NCBI GenBank assembly: GCA_964016105.1
Contig: CAXHEX010000019.1
Coordinates: 1-64,000, forward strand
Length of the DNA stretch: 64,000 nt
Source of the DNA: Ketobacter sp964016105
Lineage (GTDB): Bacteria; Pseudomonadota; Gammaproteobacteria; Pseudomonadales; Ketobacteraceae
Direction: 5' to 3'
In this document: piece by piece, positions 7,592-17,432 of the stretch
Numbering within the stretch: the stretch's first letter is position 1
Layout of the letters: every line of letters starts with the position of its first letter
The notes under the pieces: model-generated
What the model saw: only the letters and a program-made list of their open reading frames with translations
The model's database searches: none
Told to the model about the DNA's origin: nothing
Made by a program: the position numbers and the translations under genes

Positions 7592-7840
7592 CTGCCCACA
7601 ACCTTCAGAAAAACCCGACAAAAACCAAGTGTATTGCAGCACCTGTGCCAACTGTAAGAACCGTTTTATCACGGGTTGTAGCAAATCCAACAAGGGCACA
7701 ACGCCATTGTGCAATCAGACACCAAAACCACCCCAAGCAAACAACAAAATAGCAATAATTATCAATAGGTTAACAATATATAACCCATGGAATAAATCCT
7801 GCTGCTAACCACAGACTCACGCTTAAAAGGACACCACGCC

Positions 7841-8332
7841 ATGAATGCCGCCACCGCTACCTGTGTTGCCGACTTAGAATACACACCCAACACGGAAGGA
7901 AAGATAAGCCTTCTTGTGGCCTACGCCAGCGTCGATGGCGAAATCGTGGACCAGCATTTTGGCTCCGCCCAAGGCTTCTTTGTCTACTCAGTTGACGCTG
8001 ATGGTGCCGAACTTGTGGCCAATAAACCGTTCCCGAAAGAACTCAAAGACGGCAACGAAGATAAGCTGAAACCCAAATTAAAGTGGCTTGTGGGGTGCGA
8101 CATGGTGTACTGCGGCTCCATAGGCGGCTCCGCCACCAAACAGCTTGTGAGTATTGGCGTCCATCCGGTGGTGGTAAAGGAGGGGCCGGACATTGAAGAA
8201 TTGATTGAAGAGCTGCAACAAGAACTCAACGGCACACCAAGCGCCATGTTAAATCGGGTATTGCAGAAAAAAGCGCCGAAAGAAGAAAGCCGATTTGACG
8301 ATATGGATGATGAAGGCTGGGACGAGGACTGA
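7841..8332 (+). CDS. NifX/NafY-family cofactor-binding protein
   Basis: A 163-residue protein with a dinitrogenase iron-molybdenum cofactor domain: a first strand (KISLLVAYASVDGEIVDQHF) followed by GSAQGFFVYSVDADGAELV, then CDMVYCGSIGGSATKQLVSI and the typical IGVHPVVV strand. This is the NifX/NifY/NifB-C-terminal fold that binds FeMo-co precursors in diazotrophs; stand-alone relatives occur in non-fixers. The last 40 residues are charged and acidic (DDMDDEGWDED). It lies 6 bp upstream of the AAA+ ATPase and is surely cotranscribed. A very weak GG/GC sigma-54-like spacing exists at 7788-7803. Confidence 0.8.
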   Translation: MNAATATCVADLEYTPNTEGKISLLVAYASVDGEIVDQHFGSAQGFFVYSVDADGAELVANKPFPKELKDGNEDKLKPKLKWLVGCDMVYCGSIGGSATKQLVSIGVHPVVVKEGPDIEELIEELQQELNGTPSAMLNRVLQKKAPKEESRFDDMDDEGWDED

Positions 8333-8338
8333 TTACCC

Positions 8339-10048
8339 ATGAAACTGCAGATAGAAAAACCCTATGCTTTGGAACTGGCCGAACAATTTTCTGAGCTCAA
8401 CAGCCTGCTTGATCAGCTCAAGTTTGGCAGCCGCATTGAAGTGCCTTTCTATGATTTGTCCCATCAGCAGCTGGAGTATCTTGGAAATCTGTACAGCCAC
8501 GCCGGATCTGCCATGGAGGGCCGTGCCGCACAAATTCGAACCCTGACCAACGCGTTACAATACCCAGGGCACCGCTACGGCGAAGGCGACCTGGAGAATC
8601 TGGTTCCCGATGTGGTGGAGTTTCTGATTCAAGACGGTATCCGCGGCTGGCTGTTCCAAGTGAATAATTCTGGCAAACCCATCGCCTTTCTGGTGTCCCG
8701 TATTGACTTTACGCCACCGGGAGAAGAAGAAACCGGCCGCATCCTGATCGAACTCAAAGCCAACGCCATGGCGAAAATCAATACCAGCACGCTTATGATC
8801 ACAGAGCGTGATATTGGCAATAAAAATGTAGCTGAAATCTTTGCCGCCAAGGGCTTTTTGAAAGAAACCCAGGCTTTGATAGACAGCTACGATGAATCCA
8901 CCGGTCGCTATTTCCAATGGCGATCGGACTACGGTCGACAATTTTCCGGCAAAGGCACCGGCATTTACGCGGAAGACCCCACTGCCTCTCACCGCAACAC
9001 CGATTGGTCCCGTAAGAGTCGGGTTGTTCTCTCTTCCAGTGGTGGCACGGCCCGCCTGGTGAACGATGAAGAAATCCTCAAGGAGCGCGCCCTTTGTTTG
9101 GATTCTGGGGGCGAAGTGCTCACCAAATATCTACGCAAAGCAGGCCGCAGCACCAATTACGATGACAAGGTAGAATCCCGTGCCGAACAAGTAAAAGAGC
9201 AAATTCCCCAGGGCATGTTTACGGAGCTCCCGGTTCAAGGTTACATCCTAATGTTCCACCTGGACCTGCATCATCATCTGTGGGTCCATGTGGATGACAT
9301 GAAACCCTACGTTTATCAACCGGAACTAAAAGACAAACTCATACTGCCTCCGGAACAAACGGATCTCATCGACATTCTCACCGCAGAAATGGATGTATTG
9401 ATGGATGACATTGTGGAGGGTAAGTCAGGTGGCACCACTGTGCTTTGCGCAGGGCCTGCAGGTGTGGGTAAAACCCTTACCGCAGAAGTCTATTCCGAAA
9501 TCATAAAACGCCCCCTCTACCGCGTGCACTCAGGGCAACTTGGACTCAACGTGGCAGAAATGGAGGCCGCGCTAAAAGAAACGTTAACACGGGCCCAACG
9601 CTGGGGAGCCGTGATGCTTATCGATGAAGCCGACGTTTACATTAAGCGTAGAGACGATAATATCGCCGCCAATGCGGTGGTTGGGGTTTTTCTGCGGGTG
9701 CTGGAGTATTTTAATGGCTTATTGTTCCTTACCACTAACAGAGTCAACGATATTGACGAAGCCATCATCTCACGCTGTATCGCGCTCATTAAATACCACC
9801 CACCCAGTCGCGAAGACAGGCTGCGCATATGGAAGGTCATGACTTCACAGTTTGGTTTGGAAACCAACGAGAATTTGATTTCCCAGCTAGCGGATATTTT
9901 CTCCGATGCCAGTGGCAGAGATATCAAAGGTCTCGCCAAGCTAGTGGCTAAATATTGTCACCACAAATCCGTCTCCCCCAGTCTGGAAGTGTTCCAACGC
10001 TGCAGTTTGTTCCGGGGCATGGATCAAACCCAACCTACTGTGTCTTAG
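8339..10048 (+). CDS. AAA+ ATPase with large uncharacterised N-terminal region
   Basis: A 569-residue protein. Residues 1-340 match no domain I recognise; the stretch GYILMFHLDLHHHLWVHVDD just before the ATPase is distinctive. The AAA+ domain has Walker A GPAGVGKT (372-379), Walker B VMLIDEAD (425-432), sensor-1 Asn467 in FLTTNRV and a likely arginine finger Arg479. The ATPase wording (AVMLIDEADVYI, VFLRVLEYF) resembles the fungal-type AAA family with DUF7025 more than ClpX or RuvB. Sitting in one operon with a NifX-like protein, a 132-residue unknown and a GST, it may remodel a metalloprotein or load a cofactor; that is inference. Confidence 0.75.
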   Translation: MKLQIEKPYALELAEQFSELNSLLDQLKFGSRIEVPFYDLSHQQLEYLGNLYSHAGSAMEGRAAQIRTLTNALQYPGHRYGEGDLENLVPDVVEFLIQDGIRGWLFQVNNSGKPIAFLVSRIDFTPPGEEETGRILIELKANAMAKINTSTLMITERDIGNKNVAEIFAAKGFLKETQALIDSYDESTGRYFQWRSDYGRQFSGKGTGIYAEDPTASHRNTDWSRKSRVVLSSSGGTARLVNDEEILKERALCLDSGGEVLTKYLRKAGRSTNYDDKVESRAEQVKEQIPQGMFTELPVQGYILMFHLDLHHHLWVHVDDMKPYVYQPELKDKLILPPEQTDLIDILTAEMDVLMDDIVEGKSGGTTVLCAGPAGVGKTLTAEVYSEIIKRPLYRVHSGQLGLNVAEMEAALKETLTRAQRWGAVMLIDEADVYIKRRDDNIAANAVVGVFLRVLEYFNGLLFLTTNRVNDIDEAIISRCIALIKYHPPSREDRLRIWKVMTSQFGLETNENLISQLADIFSDASGRDIKGLAKLVAKYCHHKSVSPSLEVFQRCSLFRGMDQTQPTVS

Positions 10049-10052
10049 AGCC

Positions 10053-10451
10053 ATGCAATGCAGTCAGAATCAGGATCGCGTGAATAGTTGGGTAAAGGAA
10101 AATCCTTTTACACCTTCCGATGTGGATTGCGCCACGGCGGTGATGCTTAAAATTCTCGACGGCAAGTGCAAGATGAAGCCAACGGAAAAAATCGTAATGA
10201 CCCATCTGTACGAAGCAGTAAAGCAACAAGCAGGGCTCAAACTGGGGCAGGATATCCACCAATTGATTACCGCCAATAAAAACCACAGAAATGAAGAGAT
10301 GATCGAGCATATCTATGAGAAACGGGTTTTGGCGGAGACCATGATATCTCGCCCAATAATGAAAAAATTTAAAGCAGGCATCCGCCAAAACGGTTTATTC
10401 CAGGTAGTTGAAGATATTGAGGCTGTAATGGGGGCTACAACCATTGATTAA
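10053..10451 (+). CDS. Unknown 132-residue helical protein
   Basis: Starts 4 bp after the AAA+ ATPase stop and overlaps the following GST start by 8 bp, so it belongs to the operon. The sequence is mostly helical with a pair of cysteines (in VDCATAVMLKILDGKCKM) and a later HLYEAVKQQAGLKLGQDIHQ helix. No domain was recognised. Its fixed place between the ATPase and the GST suggests a partner or substrate of the NifX/AAA module. Confidence 0.65.
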   Translation: MQCSQNQDRVNSWVKENPFTPSDVDCATAVMLKILDGKCKMKPTEKIVMTHLYEAVKQQAGLKLGQDIHQLITANKNHRNEEMIEHIYEKRVLAETMISRPIMKKFKAGIRQNGLFQVVEDIEAVMGATTID

Positions 10452-11064
10452 ATTCTATATGACACCGGGCTCCTGCAGCACCGGCATTCATTTTCTGCTT
10501 GAGCATCTGGAATTGGTATTCCAAGTCTATCTGGTTAATTTGATGGAAGGTGATCAAAACAAGCCAGATTATTTGGCTCTAAATCCCAAAGGCACCATCC
10601 CCACCCTGGTGACAAAAGAAAGCTTAGTATTGACGGATTTTTTATCCATAGCATGGTGGCTGGGGAAAACTCACCCCAAGTCAGGGCTGCTGCCTCAGGA
10701 CCTGGATAGCGAACTGAAGGTGCTTTCCGCACTCAATTATACCGTCAACACCATTCATGGACAGGGCTTTACTCGAATTTTCACCGGTGACAAGTATTCC
10801 AGCAATGCCGATGAACTTGAGAAAATAGAACAGCAAGGTAAGAAAATAGTCAGCCAAGGCTTTGAAATAATAGGCCAACAACTCCACGAAAATGGTTATT
10901 TATTAGAGCAACTCAGCATCGCCGATGCAGCGTTATTTTATGTTGAGTTTTGGGCCGACAAAATAGAGTTGGCCTTACCTGAACCCTGTCAAAGACACTA
11001 TTCAAAAATGCTGGAAAACACAGCTCTTAGGCGAGTGCTCAGCGAAGAAGGTTATCGACTGTAA
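10444..11064 (+). CDS. Beta-class-like glutathione S-transferase
   Basis: A 206-residue two-domain GST. The TTG start at 10444 is chosen because it makes the protein begin IKFYMTPGSCSTGIHFLLEH, matching the beta-class opening with its cysteine (Cys11 here); the start overlaps the upstream stop. NPKGTIPTLV (with the cis-Pro of GSTs) and the C-terminal SIADAALFYVEFW helix are typical. Fourth gene of the NifX/AAA operon. GST-like proteins also occur in nif regions of Azotobacter, which fits the flavour of the module. It converges on the cyclase gene with a 6-bp gap. Confidence 0.8.
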   Translation: MIKFYMTPGSCSTGIHFLLEHLELVFQVYLVNLMEGDQNKPDYLALNPKGTIPTLVTKESLVLTDFLSIAWWLGKTHPKSGLLPQDLDSELKVLSALNYTVNTIHGQGFTRIFTGDKYSSNADELEKIEQQGKKIVSQGFEIIGQQLHENGYLLEQLSIADAALFYVEFWADKIELALPEPCQRHYSKMLENTALRRVLSEEGYRL

Positions 11065-11070
11065 CCGATA

Positions 11071-12348
11071 TCAGCCGACCGTTAATTGGTTGCGACCAGC
11101 GGCTTTCGATTTGTAGAGGGCTTCATCTGCCCGTCGTATGAGTTGGTCCTTGTTATCCGTGTCCACCTCCAACATCGCCAGCCCCAAACTGATGGTGACC
11201 GCCAGTGAATTACCTTCATGTTCAATGCAAAGACTCTCTATTGCCTTGCGTACCCTTTCAGCAGCAAGACGAGAGGACTCTAGATTAGATGACGGTAGAA
11301 TCACTGCAATTTCTTCACCGCCGTAGCGAGCCACCACGTCACTGCCACGGCAAGTCTCTTTGATTAATCTCGCCACCTCTGCCAATACCAGATCACCCAA
11401 CTGATGCCCCCAGCTATCATTAAATTGCTTAAAGTGATCTATATCGATCAACAGCAGCCCCAAATCCCGCTGATAACGACGGGCAGAAGCAAATTCTTGT
11501 TTAAGCATGTTCTGAAAATATTCGTGATTGTATAGACCAGTGAGACCATCAAATGCAGCTTTTCGGGACAGCTCCAGCGTCCCCGCTGCGGCCATGCCAA
11601 TAATTTCCAGGGTTTCGAAACGCTCTTGGGTAAAACTGCCAGTGGCTAAATTATTCTCCAGATAGATTAAGCCAATAAGTTGCACATTTTTATCGCCACC
11701 ACTGAGGATAGGCAAACACATCACCGATCTAACCAGATGCTTTTGAATATAGCTATCCACTTCCAAACCAACCAGTTCCTCGTTGGGCTGCTGTGCGTCA
11801 TGGACCACCATACTGGTATGGGAACGAGAAACAAAATTAATCAATGAAATGGGCAGGTTCGCCTGTTCAACCGGGAGCGACTGCAAAATTCCAGAAACCC
11901 CTCGCTCAACGCTAAATTCACCTTCAACACAGAGACAACCATCCTCGTTTCGCAACACAATCACACCCACTTGAGCGCCAGCAAATTCCACAGCGGTTGC
12001 AAGAATAGCTTGAATCATGCGGCTATGGACCTTTTCATCAACGATTGACTTCAACGCTTTGGTCAAAGCGGTCACATCAAAGCTGGCAATAGTGCTGGTA
12101 TTGGTGGCCACCGTGGACAATGCATTTTTGCGGATGACTTTATTGAGCTGTGGGTAGCTCTGCTGCAAACGTGCCACTTTCTCTGTGGCTCCCCACAACT
12201 GATATAAGTCTCGAGCTTTCGCTAAATAGGGCTCCGCCAGGGTCATTCTGCCCGCTTGCCAGTGCATCTGGCCACAGAGTTCCGCAGCCAGAGCCTGCTC
12301 CTGCACAAAACCCTGGGCTTGGGCCTGGGTCATTGATGCCTCATACAT
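11071..12348 (-). CDS. GAF-GGDEF diguanylate cyclase, C-terminal part of a split kinase/cyclase
   Basis: A 425-residue frame that begins with the last TPR-like helices of the upstream protein, then a GAF domain (about residues 95-245) and a GGDEF domain with TGLYNHEYF, an I-site RGSD five residues before GGEEI, and a normal C-terminus. It is in the same frame as the gene at 12349-16050 and is separated from it only by a TAG codon immediately followed by ATG. Family members are single proteins of about 1700 residues, so this is best read as the C-terminal quarter. It may still be made by reinitiation at the ATG or by stop readthrough; on its own it keeps the whole GAF-GGDEF unit and an intact active site (GGEEI). 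Confidence 0.8.
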   Translation of the reverse strand: MYEASMTQAQAQGFVQEQALAAELCGQMHWQAGRMTLAEPYLAKARDLYQLWGATEKVARLQQSYPQLNKVIRKNALSTVATNTSTIASFDVTALTKALKSIVDEKVHSRMIQAILATAVEFAGAQVGVIVLRNEDGCLCVEGEFSVERGVSGILQSLPVEQANLPISLINFVSRSHTSMVVHDAQQPNEELVGLEVDSYIQKHLVRSVMCLPILSGGDKNVQLIGLIYLENNLATGSFTQERFETLEIIGMAAAGTLELSRKAAFDGLTGLYNHEYFQNMLKQEFASARRYQRDLGLLLIDIDHFKQFNDSWGHQLGDLVLAEVARLIKETCRGSDVVARYGGEEIAVILPSSNLESSRLAAERVRKAIESLCIEHEGNSLAVTISLGLAMLEVDTDNKDQLIRRADEALYKSKAAGRNQLTVG

Positions 12349-15300
12349 CTAACTGGCTTTGAGGTCCTGACCTTTCGATCGATAGGTTTCCGCTAATACT
12401 AAAAGATACTTGTTGTGAAAGTTTTCAGGGCAGTGATTGGCCCAAACCTCTAGCTTTTTTAGGTTCCGCGCCACTTCCCGTATCATGGCCCGACCATTGG
12501 AAATAGCCGGCTGTCGCAGCAACCTAAGCTTCAGTAAAGCCATTATCATGCTGGCACGCCCGGCAAAGAAAAAGCCTTCCATGGAATCGCGATAGAAACT
12601 CAATTGGTTTGCATGGTGTTCAGCAATTTCGTCATTGCCAAAAAGATAGGCTACCCAACAGCCCATCAGGTTATCCAATGCCAACAACGCGAGATCTCCC
12701 GCTTCCTGGTGCACTGAATATTTCTGATTAACATCAAAATAACGCCCAACCAACTTGTCGGCACTTGCAGCATTGCCCGTGAGATTGTCATGAAACTGCA
12801 ACCATAGATCCATGTAGTCCAGGGTCATACCCTGCTTTAGTGATTTGACTTCTTCACGAAACTGCAGACATTCTTGCCCCCACTGCTTCAGACTCTGACC
12901 CGCATCCAAGGCATTCATCTGCCTAACCACAATGGAAAGAGCACCATACTCAAAATCACCGTGTTCCAATCCCAAACGGTAGGCTTCATACAATGGATCC
13001 AGGGTATTAATGACAGGCTCTTTCCAATGCCGAATAAGCGCATTGTGGACATGAATACTACGATTGGCCACAGCCTTAGCCTGAAACTTCTTCACAAGAT
13101 TCAAAGATAACTGGCCATACTCGAGCCCCCTTTCGGGCTGCTTAAATTGGGTGGCTGCGATCATGCCATAAGCAGCCCAGGTACTGAAAACACTGGGGCA
13201 ATGCCCATACTCCAGCTGCACCTTAGCAGACTTGAATATCATTAATGGCAACAAATCAGGCTCCACAAATAACGCAGCGCTGGCAACGCGCACGCCAATA
13301 TCATTGGCCAACTGATGCTGCAGGTCAGTCATTTCAGGCAGAGCTTCTATTTTCTCAATGCTCCATCCCCGCATTAACCTGGCAGTAGCGAGGGCAGCCA
13401 TGATGACATGATACTTCTTACTTCGTTTGGGATAGGCATGCCCCAATTTTTTCAATATGGATTTAGCTTCAATTATTGACTCCCGTAACCGCCCCTGGGC
13501 TACCAGGGCAGTAACCTGGATGAGTCTCAGCCGGCCTTCATCCAACAGGTTAGAGGCCCCACGTAAGCCATCAACCAAGAGCCGATCCATAGTTTCGTAG
13601 TCCTGATTTAAGCTATTTGATTCCACTGCTTCAAGATACAGGTCAATGGTAAGATTGTAATCCTGTTGCCAGGATGATTCTTTCAGCAATGCCAAGGCCT
13701 GGGCTGTATAGGTCACTGCCGCAGAATACGCGCTGGCACTTTTTGCTCTTTTTCCAGCATCTAGATTCAATTGACATAAATATCGCCGTTCATTTTCGTC
13801 AATCAGCAAATCCACCCCTATGTTCAGGTGATTAACGATTTCGAAAACACGTTCCTTCTGTTGCTGTAGCGACAAAGACTGTAGTAACAATCGGCCGATG
13901 CCCATGTGTGTCTTGCGCCGATCCGATTGGTCTAGTAGTTGGTACGCAGCCTGCTGAATGCGATCGTGGGCAAAGGCGAAGTCCACATCTAATTCTGCGC
14001 CAGGACTTTGCTCCAGCTCAGCCAGACGATAGTCATTGCCTAACGGTGCAATAATCCCGCTTTCCATGGCAGGGCGCAACAATCTTGCCACAATGCCTCC
14101 GCTGTTTATGGAGACAATAGCCAATACTCGCAAAGAAAATCGGTTACCGATGCAAGCAGCCATTTTTAATAGCTCAAGGGTGTCTTGCCCCAGCAGCGCG
14201 AGCTTTTCGGTCATTAACTCCACTACGTTATCGGTCATGTTTTGAGATTGAATTTGCTCCATATCCCAAATCCATTTCCCCTCACTGAGAGAAAAGCTGA
14301 TTAGCCCTTCTGAGTGGAGCAAGCGCAAAAACTCTTCGGCAAAAAAGGGATTCCCTTCAGTCTTACTTAACACCAGACGCGCCAGCGGCATTGTTTCTTT
14401 ACTGGGAGCACTTAATGTATCTGAAATTAACTGGGTTAAATTGTCCAAATCGAGGGGTCGCAATAAAATATCTTGTATCTCGACACCCCTGTTTCGTAGT
14501 TCTTTTACCATCACCATAAGCCCATGGGATGGACTAACCTCATTATCTCGATAAGAACCTATTATCAATAAATGAGCAGAGCCTGAATCCAAGGCAGAAA
14601 GAGTTTCTATAATTTTCAGGCTAGCCACGTCAGCCCACTGCAAGTCGTCAAGACATAGAACCAGCGGGTGACTGGGCTGCGCAAAGCCTTGTATAAAGCG
14701 TTTAAATACCCGTTGAAAACGCTGTTCAGCTTCCACTTGAGCTAGCTTTGGAACTGGGGGTTGAACGCCAACAATTAATTCCAGCTCTGGAATCAGATCC
14801 ACCATCAGCTGCCCGTTGCTACCTAATGAATCCTGAATTGCGCTCTTCCAAATCACAAGCTCTTGCTCAGGCTCTGCCAACAATTGACGAACCATGTTCT
14901 GCAAAGCATCCACCAAAGCACTGTAGGGTATATCGCGTTTGAGCTGATCAAACTTTCCAGATATAAAATGGCCGCGACGCTCTGTAATCGGTTTATAAAC
15001 CTCTTTTATTAAGCATGTTTTCCCGATACCGGAATATCCAGATATAAAAACCAGTGCATTAAAGCCCTGCGCGGCCCGATCGAAACTCTGGAGTAATTGT
15101 TTAACTTCATTGCTACGGCCATACAATCTCTGGGGAACCTGAAATCGAGTTGGCACATCATCAAGCGCCAAGGCAAAAGCTTCAATCTGATTTTCTTCAG
15201 CAACAAGATCTAAGCATCGTTGCAGATCCCGTTGAATTCCCAACGCACTTTGGTAACGGTCTTCAGCCGTCTTCGCCAACAATTTCATAATGACGTTGGA

Positions 15301-16050
15301 GACTGCCACAGGAACGCTGGGATTAACTTCATTAACACTGGGAGGCTGCTTTGCAATATGGCAATGAAACCATTCAATTGCTGTATTCACATCATATAAA
15401 TATTGACCGGTCAAAAGCTCATACAGTGCGGCCCCCATAGAGTAGTAATCGCTACGGTAATCTATGGAACGATTCATCCGGCCAGTTTGTTCCGGGGATA
15501 TATAGGGAAGGCTGGCCTCCACCACGTCTAACTGGGCGATGGCTGCCTGTTCCCGGGTGAGGCTGGATGATATACCAAAATCAATAATCTTTAGAATCTT
15601 CGTGTCTGGGTTGTAGACCAGATTACCCAAAGAAATATCTTTGTGTATTATATTCTTCGAATGGATCTCACTTAGTCCCTGGGCGATCTGAACGCCCAGG
15701 GACAGTACTTCTTCAAGACCAAAGTTGCGTTTTTTGTTTAATCTGTAGAGAGATTCTCCCCCAAAATCTTCTAGCACCAGAACCGGTAAATTCTGGTACA
15801 TTTCCATACCGTGAATAGAAATAATATTGCTGGAGTCGAATCGTTTAGCAATCTCAAACTCATGCTTTAGACTGGCACTGAGTTCCAGGGCAGGCAGTTC
15901 AGAAGCCAAACACTTTAATACTACAGCTGCACCATCCTCGATTCGACGGGCACGGTATATAAGCGTTGGATCACCTTCGAAAATAACTTCTTCAATGTCA
16001 TAGCCTGGTAGAATACTGCCAGCCAAATACTGTTGAGCGCTCAAACTCAT
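12349..16050 (-). CDS. Ser/Thr kinase fused to AAA-like ATPase and TPR region (N-terminal part)
   Basis: From ATG 16050 (1233 residues): an N-terminal protein kinase with Lys46, catalytic Asp138 in IIHKDISLGNL and DFG 157-159; then an ATPase with Walker A GYSGIGKT (about 338-345) and Walker B LVLCLDDLQWAD; then a long helical TPR-like half. This is the trifunctional kinase/ATP-binding/sensor family, which normally goes on into GAF and an output domain. Here the frame meets TAG at 12349-12351. The open frame reaches 16149, but the first 33 residues look non-conserved. Divergent from the M14-like gene at 16347. Confidence 0.85.
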   Translation of the reverse strand: MSLSAQQYLAGSILPGYDIEEVIFEGDPTLIYRARRIEDGAAVVLKCLASELPALELSASLKHEFEIAKRFDSSNIISIHGMEMYQNLPVLVLEDFGGESLYRLNKKRNFGLEEVLSLGVQIAQGLSEIHSKNIIHKDISLGNLVYNPDTKILKIIDFGISSSLTREQAAIAQLDVVEASLPYISPEQTGRMNRSIDYRSDYYSMGAALYELLTGQYLYDVNTAIEWFHCHIAKQPPSVNEVNPSVPVAVSNVIMKLLAKTAEDRYQSALGIQRDLQRCLDLVAEENQIEAFALALDDVPTRFQVPQRLYGRSNEVKQLLQSFDRAAQGFNALVFISGYSGIGKTCLIKEVYKPITERRGHFISGKFDQLKRDIPYSALVDALQNMVRQLLAEPEQELVIWKSAIQDSLGSNGQLMVDLIPELELIVGVQPPVPKLAQVEAEQRFQRVFKRFIQGFAQPSHPLVLCLDDLQWADVASLKIIETLSALDSGSAHLLIIGSYRDNEVSPSHGLMVMVKELRNRGVEIQDILLRPLDLDNLTQLISDTLSAPSKETMPLARLVLSKTEGNPFFAEEFLRLLHSEGLISFSLSEGKWIWDMEQIQSQNMTDNVVELMTEKLALLGQDTLELLKMAACIGNRFSLRVLAIVSINSGGIVARLLRPAMESGIIAPLGNDYRLAELEQSPGAELDVDFAFAHDRIQQAAYQLLDQSDRRKTHMGIGRLLLQSLSLQQQKERVFEIVNHLNIGVDLLIDENERRYLCQLNLDAGKRAKSASAYSAAVTYTAQALALLKESSWQQDYNLTIDLYLEAVESNSLNQDYETMDRLLVDGLRGASNLLDEGRLRLIQVTALVAQGRLRESIIEAKSILKKLGHAYPKRSKKYHVIMAALATARLMRGWSIEKIEALPEMTDLQHQLANDIGVRVASAALFVEPDLLPLMIFKSAKVQLEYGHCPSVFSTWAAYGMIAATQFKQPERGLEYGQLSLNLVKKFQAKAVANRSIHVHNALIRHWKEPVINTLDPLYEAYRLGLEHGDFEYGALSIVVRQMNALDAGQSLKQWGQECLQFREEVKSLKQGMTLDYMDLWLQFHDNLTGNAASADKLVGRYFDVNQKYSVHQEAGDLALLALDNLMGCWVAYLFGNDEIAEHHANQLSFYRDSMEGFFFAGRASMIMALLKLRLLRQPAISNGRAMIREVARNLKKLEVWANHCPENFHNKYLLVLAETYRSKGQDLKAS

Positions 16051-16346
16051 GCACAATTCCGCAACGGGTGAGTTTTTATATACTGAAGGTAGTTCCGTTA
16101 CATACCAAGCCCGCAACCCTAACCGAACGGACCGGTTTTCTCCATCCACTAACTATAGATCAGTTTGCTTTGGCCGGAGTTTGAATGGGTAGCAAAAGGC
16201 CAAGCCCATCATATTCTTGTGTAATAAAAACACTCAGTTCTATTACTCGCCAAAACTTAGCAATTTAGTTAGATTAGCAAGAAGTTTCATGACAAAATCT
16301 CCACTTATATCCCTTTGATATGCCGCAGGAGCTTCCACCTCATCTT

Positions 16347-17432
16347 ATGTCAAAACCAGAAAATAAAGCTGAACAAGCGAAGAAGAATTTAGACGACATC
16401 GTAATCGGCGGCGAAACCATTAAACCGGGTCAATCAAAACGCATTGAAATACCCGTCGCCAAGCTCTATACGGATACCAATATCAGCATTCCCGTTCAGG
16501 TAATTCGCGCCAAAAAAGAGGGGCCCTGCGTGTTTGTTTCCGCAGCGGTACACGGTGATGAACTGAACGGCGTAGAAATCGTGCGCCGCCTAATCCAACT
16601 CAAATCCCTGAAGGTGACAGCAGGAACCCTTATCCTGGTGCCCATGGTCAATGTTTATGGAGTGCTCAACCAGAGCCGATATATGCCCGACCGACGTGAT
16701 CTGAATCGCTGCTTTCCAGGCTCATCAAAAGGTTCCCTGGCGGGTCGGCTGGCGGATATTTTTCTCGAAGAAATTGCCAACCATTGCAGCTATGGCATCG
16801 ACCTGCATACTGGCGCCATACATCGCTCCAATTTACCCCAGATTCGCGCCAATCTGGAAGACTCCCAAACCCTGGAACTGGCAGAAGCTTTTGGGGTTCC
16901 TGTGTTACTGAATGCCACCTTGAGGGATGGATCTCTGCGCTACTCCGCCACCGAGTCAGGAACTCGAATTTTACTGTACGAGGCAGGTCAGGCATTGCGT
17001 TTTGATGAGCTATCAATCCGGGCTGGAGTCAAAGGAGTTTTAAATATTCTTGGCCACTTGGGCCTGGTAAAGCGCAAACCCCGCCGACAAACTATAACCC
17101 CATTTGTGTGTAACCAAAGCAATTGGATTCGAGCAAACTGCAGCGGTATTGTCCACAATGTGAAGAACCTGGGAGATCAGGTTGAAAAAGGCGATTGCCT
17201 GGCAGAAATTGGTAGCCCTTTTGGCGATATTATTGATAAAGTCCGTGCTAATCGATCCGGTATCATCATTGGCAAACAGAATATCCCTTTAGTTCAGGAA
17301 GGCGATGCCATGTTTCATATTGCCTATTTTAGTGAACCTGACGCCGCAGACATTGTTGAAAATATAGAGGTCCTGCACGAAACACTGATTCCCGACCAGG
17401 ACGACAGCGATAGAGATGACCATGAAAGATAA
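16347..17432 (+). CDS. Succinylglutamate desuccinylase/aspartoacylase-family (M14-like) hydrolase
   Basis: A zinc carboxypeptidase-fold protein of 361 residues (370 if the ATG at 16320 is used). The metal and substrate motifs are clear: HGDELNG (zinc His and Glu), MPDRRDLNRCFPG and GIDLHTGA with the third zinc ligand. A C-terminal domain with a biotinyl-like beta fold (VEKGDCLAEIGSPFGDIID) is normal for the group. It overlaps the retropepsin-like gene by 17 bp. In other gammaproteobacteria this pair usually accompanies a RimK-type ATP-grasp ligase, absent here. Likely role: trimming a peptide or amino-acid modification. Confidence 0.8.
   Translation: MSKPENKAEQAKKNLDDIVIGGETIKPGQSKRIEIPVAKLYTDTNISIPVQVIRAKKEGPCVFVSAAVHGDELNGVEIVRRLIQLKSLKVTAGTLILVPMVNVYGVLNQSRYMPDRRDLNRCFPGSSKGSLAGRLADIFLEEIANHCSYGIDLHTGAIHRSNLPQIRANLEDSQTLELAEAFGVPVLLNATLRDGSLRYSATESGTRILLYEAGQALRFDELSIRAGVKGVLNILGHLGLVKRKPRRQTITPFVCNQSNWIRANCSGIVHNVKNLGDQVEKGDCLAEIGSPFGDIIDKVRANRSGIIIGKQNIPLVQEGDAMFHIAYFSEPDAADIVENIEVLHETLIPDQDDSDRDDHER

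Noticed and set aside
7788..7803. TGGAATAAATCCTGCT as a sigma-54 promoter of the NifX-like operon
   Set aside because: Spacing is right, but the CAC of the -24 box is missing entirely; too weak to annotate.
7841..8332. NifX-like protein taken as evidence of nitrogen fixation
   Set aside because: NifX/NafY-fold proteins occur in many non-fixers and no nitrogenase gene is in the window.
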